Source: an uncultured Pseudomonadales bacterium (GTDB lineage Bacteria > Pseudomonadota > Gammaproteobacteria > Pseudomonadales > IMCC2047). From it: a DNA stretch of 10,015 nucleotides. The position numbers were made by a program, and so were the translations under genes. The stretch lies in contig CAMYKE010000029.1 in assembly GCA_947258895.1 (NCBI GenBank), positions 1 through 10,015 of the forward strand. Direction: 5' to 3'. Every line of letters starts with the position of its first letter. The stretch's first letter is position 1. Shown piece after piece: positions 1 through 6,176 of the stretch. The notes beneath the pieces are model-generated. The model had not been told where the DNA came from. It worked only from the letters and a program-made list of their open reading frames with translations, and made no database searches.

Positions 1-329
1 GAGATATACAGGTCGACCATGCTCGATTCATTGGGAATCACCCGTACGGCTCCCCAACTGCCATTTTGCTGCAGGGTTTCGGACAATCGAAACGGAATAA
101 ACCGGGATTCGGCGCGGCGTATTTCCGGCAATGAAATCGGGTTATCCTGTTCCAGCAACTCATCAATGCCGGGCTCGAAAATAACCACCCCGACGTCGAG
201 CAACTTGTCCTCACTGACGTCACTGGTCGCATACTGGAGCGGCGTAAAGTCTGTGGATTTGACGGTCGTGGTCGAGCACGCCGTCAAGCTCAGGAAGAAT
301 ACTGTAACTGCCAAAACTCTCATCGTCAT
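1..329 (-). CDS. Small outer-membrane-type lipoprotein, unknown function (partial, C-terminus off window)
   Basis: An open frame starts at ATG 329 (M-T-M-R-V-L) and runs off the left edge with no stop, giving about 109 residues. A TAG codon lies directly upstream in frame (330-332), so the start can only be 329 or the second ATG at 323; a GGA lies about 8 bases before 329. The first 18 residues form a short lipoprotein signal peptide ending in a lipobox L-T-A-C, followed by S-T-T-T, so the mature protein should be lipid-anchored, probably at the outer membrane. The rest is soluble; motifs seen are DVGVVIFEPG, RRAESRFIPFRLSETL and GSWGAVRVIP. I recall similar conserved but unnamed gammaproteobacterial lipoproteins, but no function is known to me. 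It lies 93 bases after the disordered lipoprotein gene on the same strand, so it is probably in that operon. Confidence 0.75.
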   Translation of the reverse strand, partial: MTMRVLAVTVFFLSLTACSTTTVKSTDFTPLQYATSDVSEDKLLDVGVVIFEPGIDELLEQDNPISLPEIRRAESRFIPFRLSETLQQNGSWGAVRVIPNESSMVDLYI

Positions 330-422
330 CTACGTTTCCAACACCCTGTTCGTTTCCTGCCCGGCCCTGCCAGCCTCTTGCAAACCTGCCTCGGCCGCCG
401 CCGCGCTGGTCGCTACCGGCGG

Positions 423-1544
423 CTATTTTTCCTTGCCCTTGTTTTTGTACTTCCGATATTCTTCCCAAAGCTTATCACGCAACTCGGAGTCGGTTTCCTT
501 CATGGCCGCTTCACGCAACTGGCGCGCGACGACGTCATCATCAGATCCGTCTGGAATATCGGGTGGCACCGGGTTAGTGGCCGCGACCTGCTCGAAATCG
601 CCGTCGCGCTGATCCGGATTGGCTGGCCGGTTACCAGAGCCGGACCCGGAAATCGGTTCCCGGTACTCGCCGTCGCCACCAATATAACCACTGCCATCGG
701 CCTGCTCACCGCCAGCGCCGCCGGGCCCCTCGCCAGTCTCGGAATCCTCCAGGCCTGCTCCGCGCGCTTGCTCCTTCCCCCGGACATAGTCGCGCTCGCG
801 CAAAATCATACCCTCGAAGCGGCCATAGGATTCTTCCAGCGATCTGTCCAGCACCGCCAGCTTCTCATCGGCAGTCTGCGCACCGCCGGCACCAGCGCCT
901 TCCTGACCAGCGGGAATTCCCGCCTGCTCGCCCGCGGACTGGCCGGATTGGCCGCCAGTATCACCTTCGCCGTCCGGATTCTCTCCTTCCGCACCGCCCT
1001 GCTCGAGACCATCGCCAGTACCGGCCGCTGCAGTTTGGGGCAACAAAATGGGGAAATCCGTAGCCTCCATCGCGCCGCTGGCATCAGCGCCGCTACCGGC
1101 ATTGCCGCGCGCATTCTCGAAGGCTTCCAGAGCCGCGGACAAAACATCATCGCCCGATTCACCGGCAGAACCACCCTGGCTTGCTTGCTCGCCTCCCGGC
1201 TGCGCACCCGCAGAGGGCTGCTGGTCACCGCCCGCTTCCTGACCGGAGGATGATTCACTGCCGCTGGCAGAGGACTGCTGCCCGGACTGGCTGGAACTCG
1301 CTGTTTCGCCCCGCTTACTCGAACTGGAAGACGATGCGGGCTGCTGCGAGGAACTCGGCGACGACGGCGACGGCATCGAAGCACTGGGCGACGAACTGCT
1401 CGACGAGCTCGATGGACTTGACGGCGATGGCAGTGAAGCGCTGGGCATCGAGGGTGGCGTCGGCGGCGATTGGGGCGGTGTCTGGCAGGCGTACAACAGC
1501 ATACCGAGCAAAATGATGAAAACGCTGCGTCGCATGAGTGACAT
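423..1544 (-). CDS. Long low-complexity Ser/Pro/Gly-rich lipoprotein, unknown function
   Basis: 373 residues. The N-terminus has two Arg, a hydrophobic stretch and the lipobox-like L-Y-A-C with Cys20 as the likely lipidated residue (Tyr at -2 is less usual). Residues 21-78 are almost only Pro and Ser, 80-135 are Ser/Gln/Gly/Glu-rich, and 172-225 and 265-310 are Gly/Glu/Gln/Ala-rich, so most of the chain should be disordered. Three islands look ordered: 133-148 (LSAALEAFENARG), 226-260 (a charged helix around DEKLAVLDRSLEESYGRF) and the Lys-rich C-terminal helix 336-370. The C-terminal helix resembles a segment I remember from other unnamed gammaproteobacterial proteins. ATG 1544 follows a GAGGG ribosome site at 1557-1553, which overlaps the TGA stop of the TPR-TonB gene 12 bases upstream, so the two are very likely co-transcribed and perhaps coupled. 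An envelope tether or spacer is possible but unproven. Confidence 0.8.
   Translation of the reverse strand: MSLMRRSVFIILLGMLLYACQTPPQSPPTPPSMPSASLPSPSSPSSSSSSSSPSASMPSPSSPSSSQQPASSSSSSKRGETASSSQSGQQSSASGSESSSGQEAGGDQQPSAGAQPGGEQASQGGSAGESGDDVLSAALEAFENARGNAGSGADASGAMEATDFPILLPQTAAAGTGDGLEQGGAEGENPDGEGDTGGQSGQSAGEQAGIPAGQEGAGAGGAQTADEKLAVLDRSLEESYGRFEGMILRERDYVRGKEQARGAGLEDSETGEGPGGAGGEQADGSGYIGGDGEYREPISGSGSGNRPANPDQRDGDFEQVAATNPVPPDIPDGSDDDVVARQLREAAMKETDSELRDKLWEEYRKYKNKGKEK
1347..1445 (-). repeat. Diverged tandem repeat coding a Ser/Pro unit of 19 residues
   Basis: Inside the disordered lipoprotein, residues 34-52 begin PSASLPSPSSPSSS and residues 53-66 repeat this as PSASMPSPSSPSSS, a period of 19 residues (57 bases), the second copy being partial. 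Codons differ between copies (for example TCA/TCG and AGT/TCG), so the duplication is not recent or has drifted at silent sites. Confidence 0.6.
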
Positions 1545-1556
1545 GGTAATTTACCC

Positions 1557-2891
1557 TCAGGTTTCCGGCTGCACTTCAAACACGTGCCGGTAAGAAACGC
1601 CCTTGGTAGCGACAGGTTGTCCTTCGACAAAACGCGGGCGATAGCGCGTCGCCTTTATCGATCGTTGCACACGCAAATCCATAACATCCGGAGGATTCGA
1701 ATCGATAATCTGAATGCCCTTTGCCCTGCCGGAAGGTGTGATATCGAAGATCGCGTCAACATAACCGGTCTTGTCGGATTCGGCCAGGCGCTCTTTGGGT
1801 GAAGTGTAAAAAGACAGCACATGAGGCTTGCCGAAGTAATTCTGCAGATCGTCACGGGCCGCCTCATCATCAGAAAACTGGTCCTGCGCACGCCGGTAGA
1901 TCTTGATTGCCGAATCCCTCTTGTTGAACATAAAGTACCAATCTCCCAACTGGACCATCGCCCGCAGCTTTTTTCGCGATGGTATTTCCGGGTTCGCTGC
2001 GATTAATTCCACGCGCCTGCTCAGCGCACGCTTGCCCTCACTGAAAGGGTTCAGCGAGAACACGGTCTTTTGCACATCGCTCTCGGAAAAAACAACGTCC
2101 GCCTGCCGCCCCGGCGCCGCTAACACTCCGGTCGCATGAGCGGATTGCAGGACCGCCAGCTGGTAATTGGTCTGCGCCTGGCGGTACAGCGCTTCGCTCA
2201 GGCGCACGTCATCCCCGCGAAAATTTTCCTCGATAATGCTGATTGCCTGTTCGTTCAGTGCCCGGGCCTGCAACAGGTGAATACCCGGGTCCGCCGAGGT
2301 GCCGAGTGCGTACGCATCCATGTGCCACTCGATCATCGTGACGATCGGCTGCAGCAGTCGCGCATCCGAATACCCAAAGTGTCGCCGCTGCAGCGCATAA
2401 AGGGAGGCCTGGCGATGGTTGGCGCTCTCCCAATCGTCCTGCGCCTCATAGCTGGCAATCAGGTGCCTGAGAATCGGGGCCTGCGCCAAACTGTGCAATC
2501 CCTCATTGACCCGGCTCAAATGCAATGCTCGCTTGAACGACAGGACCGCATCGTCATTGTGACCTTGAGTTTGCTGTGCCAGTCCCAGACCCATTACCTG
2601 CTGCACCAGACGATTATCATAAACCCCGTGCTCGTCCTCAAGAGCCGCAATAGTCTGGCGATAGAGCTCGACCGATCCATGATAATCGGCAGTTTGCAAC
2701 GGTAGCTCGTGCCCCGGGAAGTCCGCGGCGGTTTCAGCCAACTCGTCACTGGACACGAACCCCCCTTGGGGTGTCGCAAGAAACGTACCCTGCTGCGCAG
2801 TGCTGGCAATCGCCTCCAACACAAGGCAACCGGAGAGGCCGAGGACGGCGGTCCAGCCGGGCAGATTATAATTATATGTTCGTACGCCCAT
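1557..2891 (-). CDS. Exported TPR-repeat protein with TonB-like C-terminal domain
   Basis: From ATG 2891 the protein has 444 residues; a longer frame from GTG 2981 adds 30 residues that look non-coding and would bury the signal sequence, so I prefer 2891, although its ribosome site (AGAG) is weak. Residues 12-31 are a hydrophobic export signal ending near AIASTAQQ; an L-S-G-C inside it resembles a lipobox, but the hydrophobic residues after the Cys make lipidation doubtful. Residues about 70-345 are helical and TPR-like, with YHGSVELYRQTIAALEDEHG, a repeat around DAVLSFKRALHLS and another around GDWYFMFNKRDSAIKIYRRA. Residues about 375-444 look like a TonB C-terminal domain: GYVDAIFDITPSGRAKGI, then a helix and ATRYRPRFVEGQPV, then a final strand. 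The usual TonB inner-membrane anchor plus Pro-rich spanner arrangement is missing, so it is probably a periplasmic scaffold rather than an energy transducer. It leads the two lipoprotein genes. Confidence 0.78.
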   Translation of the reverse strand: MGVRTYNYNLPGWTAVLGLSGCLVLEAIASTAQQGTFLATPQGGFVSSDELAETAADFPGHELPLQTADYHGSVELYRQTIAALEDEHGVYDNRLVQQVMGLGLAQQTQGHNDDAVLSFKRALHLSRVNEGLHSLAQAPILRHLIASYEAQDDWESANHRQASLYALQRRHFGYSDARLLQPIVTMIEWHMDAYALGTSADPGIHLLQARALNEQAISIIEENFRGDDVRLSEALYRQAQTNYQLAVLQSAHATGVLAAPGRQADVVFSESDVQKTVFSLNPFSEGKRALSRRVELIAANPEIPSRKKLRAMVQLGDWYFMFNKRDSAIKIYRRAQDQFSDDEAARDDLQNYFGKPHVLSFYTSPKERLAESDKTGYVDAIFDITPSGRAKGIQIIDSNPPDVMDLRVQRSIKATRYRPRFVEGQPVATKGVSYRHVFEVQPET

Positions 2892-3008
2892 AAACAGACT
2901 CTGGCTATCGAGGGGGTAGTAGAAACTCCGACCACGCGACACCGGCAACGTTCCAGCACCGGATAAATTCCGCAGTGCCACACGTCGTCTCGGAGTACCG
3001 GCTCTACC

Positions 3009-3027
3009 ACCGGATGTAACCTCCGGT
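3009..3027 (-). other. Short inverted repeat in the gap upstream of the TPR-TonB gene
   Basis: ACCGGA and TCCGGT form a perfect 6-base stem around a 7-base loop in the 216-base gap between the DUF2333 stop and the chosen TPR start. There is no T-run after it on either strand, so it is not a standard terminator. A TTGACG at 3111-3106 overlapping the DUF2333 stop could serve as a -35 box, but no good -10 lies at the right distance. The gap otherwise shows nothing I can name. Confidence 0.25.
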
Positions 3028-3107
3028 TTGAGGCCTGGCTATCGATACCTGATCAATCTCCGGTCTTGGCCTCGCTCGCGAGATACCAGTTCCTAGTATT
3101 GAAGACG

Positions 3108-4112
3108 TCAACCTTGCGCCAATAGTTCCCGTAAATCAATAATCGCTGCATTGGCACGGGATATATATGAAGCCATCACCAGAGAATGATTTGCAAACAA
3201 TCCGAAGCCACTGCCATTCAGTATCACCGGGCTGCGCAATGCAGTTTGGGTGCCTTCAAGCTCCCTGATTATCTGGCGCAGGCTGACCCGCGCATTCTTC
3301 TTGTCGAGCGTTTCGGAAAAATCAACCTCCACCGCCTGCAGGAAATGGATCAGGGCCCAGGCGGTGCCGCGTGCCTCATAGTATACATCGTCAATTTCAG
3401 TCCAACCCGTTTTTACCTCCATTTCCGCAGGCCCGGGAGTTGATTGTTCGGCGGCGGCATCCCCCGCCAGGTCGGTATTCAGCCGTTTCTGGCCAACACT
3501 TGCACTCAGCCGCTGGGACAAGCTGCCGAGACGCGTCTCGATGTCGGACAGCCAGGTGCGTAAGTTGTCGGCACGGGCGAAAAACTGGGCATCGGACGCG
3601 CGGGACTGAGTCAAACGATGGCGATAGCGCCGCAACGCCTGAATGCCAGTGCGGTACTCGGATTCCGAAGGTGGAAATAGCCAGCTGGAATTGTCAAAAT
3701 TAAACTGCGGTTCGGTAATCACCAGGTCCGGATCTTCCCGGGACTGTGACTGGGAACGACTGAAATCCTTGCGCAGCGCGCGTGATAAGTCTCGCATCTG
3801 CACCAGCACCCCGAACTCCCAATTTGGAATGTTATCAAGCCAGACCCCCGGCAGCATTACATCATTCGACAGGTAGCCACCGGGTTTCTCGAGTAACACG
3901 GTGGCAACCCGGATCAGGGTGCTCACCGTCGTATAGCCAACCACCACCTTTTCATTGGCTTGCGCCGCCTCCGCCGCCGCGTGCTGATTCACATCGAAGA
4001 CATCCGGCTCGCTGCTCCAGTAGAGGCTCACGCCGATAAACAACAGGAACAACACCCCCACCGCGGCAGCACCAATGATTCGAATTTTTCCGGCAACCGT
4101 TGCAGTGTCCAT
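3108..4112 (-). CDS. DUF2333 family membrane-anchored protein
   Basis: 334 residues with one membrane segment near the N-terminus (residues 11-31, GAAAVGVLFLLFIGVSLYW), then a long, mostly helical domain predicted to be periplasmic. The blocks TTVSTLIRVATVLLEKPGGY (61-80), LSNDVMLPGVWLDNIPNWEF (81-100), LRKDFSRSQSQSREDPDL (113-130), FARADNLRTWL (178-188) and TRLGSLSQRLSASVGQ (193-208) are the conserved signature I associate with DUF2333, a proteobacterial family without an assigned function; the length fits. A weakly conserved, Ala/Pro-rich linker (about 215-230) separates the C-terminal helices. Its ATG shares one base with the TGA of the upstream PCuAC gene (TGATG), so translation is probably coupled. 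That ties it to the copper-chaperone gene in expression, but no functional link is known to me. Confidence 0.88.
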   Translation of the reverse strand: MDTATVAGKIRIIGAAAVGVLFLLFIGVSLYWSSEPDVFDVNQHAAAEAAQANEKVVVGYTTVSTLIRVATVLLEKPGGYLSNDVMLPGVWLDNIPNWEFGVLVQMRDLSRALRKDFSRSQSQSREDPDLVITEPQFNFDNSSWLFPPSESEYRTGIQALRRYRHRLTQSRASDAQFFARADNLRTWLSDIETRLGSLSQRLSASVGQKRLNTDLAGDAAAEQSTPGPAEMEVKTGWTEIDDVYYEARGTAWALIHFLQAVEVDFSETLDKKNARVSLRQIIRELEGTQTALRSPVILNGSGFGLFANHSLVMASYISRANAAIIDLRELLAQG

Positions 4113-4639
4113 CAGTGCGTCCCGTCACTCGTCCCATGTGGCATGGAACCATGCCCCAAACTTGCCGGCAGGCTCCCCATTTCAATAACCGGCACCGTAA
4201 CCGACAGTGGTTCAGTGCCTGCGAAATGCAATCGCAGAGTAACGGTTTCCCCTACCTGCAGCGAACGGGTCAAGCCCGTAAGCATCAGGTGATAGCCGCC
4301 TGGAGAAAAAGATACCGTTTCATGGGCTGCGACCGTGACCCGATCTTGCAAGCGCATGCCCATCACACCCGCGCGCTGTTGATGTCGGTGAATTTCCGCC
4401 GCGACCGCGCCGGCGACTGTCGCACCAGTAAGCACCAGGGCATGCCCGGTATCATTATGCAAATCGAAATATATCGCCGCAGTGGTCACGCCCGGCGGAG
4501 TCGGATAGGCAAACGGGTTGTGCACCGCGCCTGCTGCCAGGGTGCTGCCGACCAGCAACCCGTTCAGGCCTATTGCCGTAACCACAAGCCAGACCAGTAA
4601 CGACCCACGACCGCTCCTCTTGATCCCACCATTACCCAA
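4112..4639 (-). CDS. PCuAC-family periplasmic copper(I) chaperone
   Basis: The family binds Cu(I) in the periplasm and, in studied members, helps load the CuA centre of cytochrome oxidase. The full copper motif H-X10-M-X21-H-X-M is present exactly; counted from TTG 4648 it is H87, M98, H120 and M122, set in EIHRHQQRAGVMGMRL and SPGGYHLMLTGL. The N-terminus (KRSGRGSLLVWLVVTAIGLNG) is a signal peptide ending near STLAAGA. There is no ATG in frame at the start. TTG 4639 stands 9 bases after AGGAG, an ideal distance, whereas TTG 4648 is almost against it; I chose 4639, with 4648 as the alternative. The C-terminus is extended by a His/Met-rich tail (HGSMPHGTSDGTH, 166-178) that may add metal ligands. 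It overlaps the DUF2333 gene by one base and faces the DsbD-like gene across a divergent region. Confidence 0.9.
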   Translation of the reverse strand: MGNGGIKRSGRGSLLVWLVVTAIGLNGLLVGSTLAAGAVHNPFAYPTPPGVTTAAIYFDLHNDTGHALVLTGATVAGAVAAEIHRHQQRAGVMGMRLQDRVTVAAHETVSFSPGGYHLMLTGLTRSLQVGETVTLRLHFAGTEPLSVTVPVIEMGSLPASLGHGSMPHGTSDGTH

Positions 4640-4694
4640 ACCCGGCAATCTCCTCTTAAGTTAGCTCGCGTAACCATCCGGCGCCTGCCGCACA

Positions 4695-4722
4695 TTGCTA
4701 TTCCCAGCCGCCTGGTTACACT
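4695..4722 (+). promoter_or_regulatory. Candidate sigma-70 promoter for the DsbD-like gene
   Basis: TTGCTA (4695-4700) and TACACT (4717-4722) are separated by 16 bases; each matches 4 of 6 consensus positions. It lies in the 167-base gap between the divergent PCuAC and DsbD-like genes and points at the latter, about 85 bases before its start codon. No clear operator was seen, and no convincing opposite promoter for PCuAC was identified. Confidence 0.35.
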
Positions 4723-4806
4723 GGACGGAGTACCAACGAACGAATCGCACCTTGAAATGTCTCAGGAAACTCCCTGCCAGCAAAGCATAATAGTGAATCA
4801 GAGCGG

Positions 4807-5340
4807 ATGAAGACAAGGCGTTTAACAGTTTGGCTGGTTATTTTTACGATAACCGCGTTTCTCCCGGCCTGGCGTGCGGCCGGCGCTGAATCCAGCCCCG
4901 CGTTGACGCGCCCCGCCACCCTGTCGTTAACCCGACAGGAACCCGAATTCCTGGCGGTAGACGACGCCTTTCGGTTAACCGTCCGGCGAGAGGGCGATCA
5001 ATTGCACCTCGCATGGCAAATAGCCGACGGTTATTACCTGTACCAGCATCGCTTCCAGATCAAGCCGCAGCTGAACAACGCAGACTTGCTGGCACCCCTC
5101 GATTTCCCACCCGGAGTTGCCCGTCAGGACGAGGTGTTCGGTCCCATTACTGCCTATTATGGCGAGGTCGAATTAACGGTCGTATTGCCACCGCGGGTTA
5201 CGGCCGAGGATGCCGGAGATATACTCGTGACCTACCAGGGCTGCGCAGATGCCGGGCTCTGCTATCCACCCCGGAAGCGCACAATAAGACTGATAGAAGA
5301 TGGCGGCGTGACCATTCACGGGTCGATATCCGGTCATTGA
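4807..5340 (+). CDS. Stand-alone DsbD N-terminal domain protein (periplasmic thiol-disulfide exchange)
   Basis: 177 residues: a signal peptide (KTRRLTVWLVIFTITAFLP, likely cleaved after AAGA near residue 27) and one immunoglobulin-like domain matching the N-terminal domain of DsbD. In DsbD this domain takes electrons from the membrane domain and reduces DsbC, DsbG and cytochrome maturation proteins. The active pair C146 and C152 sits in VTYQGCADAGLCYPP, almost identical to E. coli DsbD, and the upstream FGPITAYYGE block (111-120) is also kept. The frame stops at TGA 5338-5340, where full-length DsbD (about 570-600 residues) would continue into eight membrane helices and a thioredoxin domain; neither is found downstream in any frame. 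The domain looks intact and not decayed, so this is a deliberate small protein or an old truncation. It would need a separate membrane reductant such as CcdA, ScsB or another DsbD. Ribosome site weak (GAGCGG). Confidence 0.85.
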   Translation: MKTRRLTVWLVIFTITAFLPAWRAAGAESSPALTRPATLSLTRQEPEFLAVDDAFRLTVRREGDQLHLAWQIADGYYLYQHRFQIKPQLNNADLLAPLDFPPGVARQDEVFGPITAYYGEVELTVVLPPRVTAEDAGDILVTYQGCADAGLCYPPRKRTIRLIEDGGVTIHGSISGH

Positions 5341-5678
5341 GCCACACCCGGGAACGCCTGTTTTTCATTTGCGCCCGTCACCTTGCATCCATCCTGCGCT
5401 GCGCCTGCCGACGACCAATCCGAGAAAAATTGGCTAAAATTCTTTAAAAAACGACAAATTGAAGGCAAAATACAGCAACAGAATTGATCGAACAACTACA
5501 AAGTTAACTATCGAGATCATTTTTGAATGCCCACACTCTCGCCATGCCCAATACCCAAAAGCCCGTTAGCCCTGCAACAGGCCAGAGGGGATACGCACGG
5601 CCGAGGACTCAGCACGACCACCCGGAAAGTCTCCGCCGCTAACAAAACTTACATAATTACCATCATGAGAGTGCCAGA
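5341..5678 (+). other. 338-base gap before accB; probable leader/promoter region, no gene seen
   Basis: No convincing coding sequence. Positions about 5430-5525 are strikingly AT-rich compared with the surroundings and may hold the accBC promoter, but no paired -35/-10 boxes stand out. Long untranslated leaders upstream of accB are known in E. coli, so regulation here would fit. No aroQ remnant was recognised. A GAGAG at 5667-5671 is the likely ribosome site of accB. Confidence 0.4.
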
Positions 5679-6137
5679 ATGGACATACGTAAGATAAAGA
5701 AGCTCATCGAGTTAATAGAAGAATCGGATGTTGGTGAAATCGAAATTCATGAGGGAGAGGAATCTGTACGCATCAGCCGCCGCAGCGCTCAGGCGGTGAC
5801 TGCACCCGCGTCCGCTCCCGCTTATGCTCCGCCACCGGCATCGGCAGCGACCCCCGTTTCAGCTTCGCAAGCGGCGGGCGAAGAGGCCCAGGAACCAATT
5901 TCGGGTCATACCGTGAAATCACCAATGGTGGGTACTTTCTATCGATCTCCGGCACCCAACGCTCCGGCTTACGCGGAAGTAGGCAAGTCCGTAAAAGTGG
6001 GAGACCCCATCTGCATCGTGGAGGCCATGAAAATGATGAACCAGATCGAAGCCGATAAGAGCGGTGTGATCGAGGCTATCCTGGTAGAAGATGGTGAACC
6101 CGTCGAATTCGATCAGCCTCTGGTTGTGATCGCCTGA
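5679..6137 (+). CDS. accB: Biotin carboxyl carrier protein of acetyl-CoA carboxylase
   Basis: 152 residues, usual length. The protein carries biotin between the biotin carboxylase AccC and the carboxyltransferase AccA/AccD in the first committed step of fatty-acid synthesis, in the cytoplasm. Residues 1-35 are the conserved N-terminal segment ([20 protein letters not shown]), residues 37-72 a flexible Ala/Pro-rich linker, and residues 77-152 the biotinyl domain. Lys118 in [15 protein letters not shown] is the biotinylation site. The thumb loop typical of this family is present as SPAPNAPA (90-97). ATG 5679 has GAGAG 7 bases upstream. accC follows after 39 bases, so the two form the usual accBC operon. 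In E. coli AccB represses its own operon; whether that holds here cannot be seen. Confidence 0.98.
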   Translation: MDIRKIKKLIELIEESDVGEIEIHEGEESVRISRRSAQAVTAPASAPAYAPPPASAATPVSASQAAGEEAQEPISGHTVKSPMVGTFYRSPAPNAPAYAEVGKSVKVGDPICIVEAMKMMNQIEADKSGVIEAILVEDGEPVEFDQPLVVIA

Positions 6138-6176
6138 GTACCTATAACTATAATCAACCGTCAGGAAAAGCGTTCC

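Noticed and set aside
378..1253. Plus-strand open frame of 291 codons and minus-strand frame of 274 codons (806-1630) overlapping the disordered lipoprotein gene
   Set aside because: Both come from the GC-rich, repetitive codons of the Ser/Gly-rich gene read in other frames; neither shows family motifs, and the lipoprotein has lipobox, ribosome site and operon spacing.
2136..2705. Plus-strand open frame of 189 codons opposite the TPR-TonB gene
   Set aside because: Antisense of a well-supported gene, with no recognisable domain or ribosome site.
4720..4732. 13-base direct repeat ACTGGACGGAGTA, also at 8606-8618, upstream of two different genes
   Set aside because: In 10 kb about one exact 13-base match is expected by chance, and the surroundings share only a loose ACCAAC; no site function can be supported.
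5341..5487. 48 sense codons directly after the TGA stop of the DsbD-like gene, suggesting stop read-through or a broken longer gene
   Set aside because: The translated stretch has no DsbD membrane-domain features (no FTPCVLP-like motif or hydrophobic helices), no selenocysteine context is evident, and open runs of this length are common by chance.
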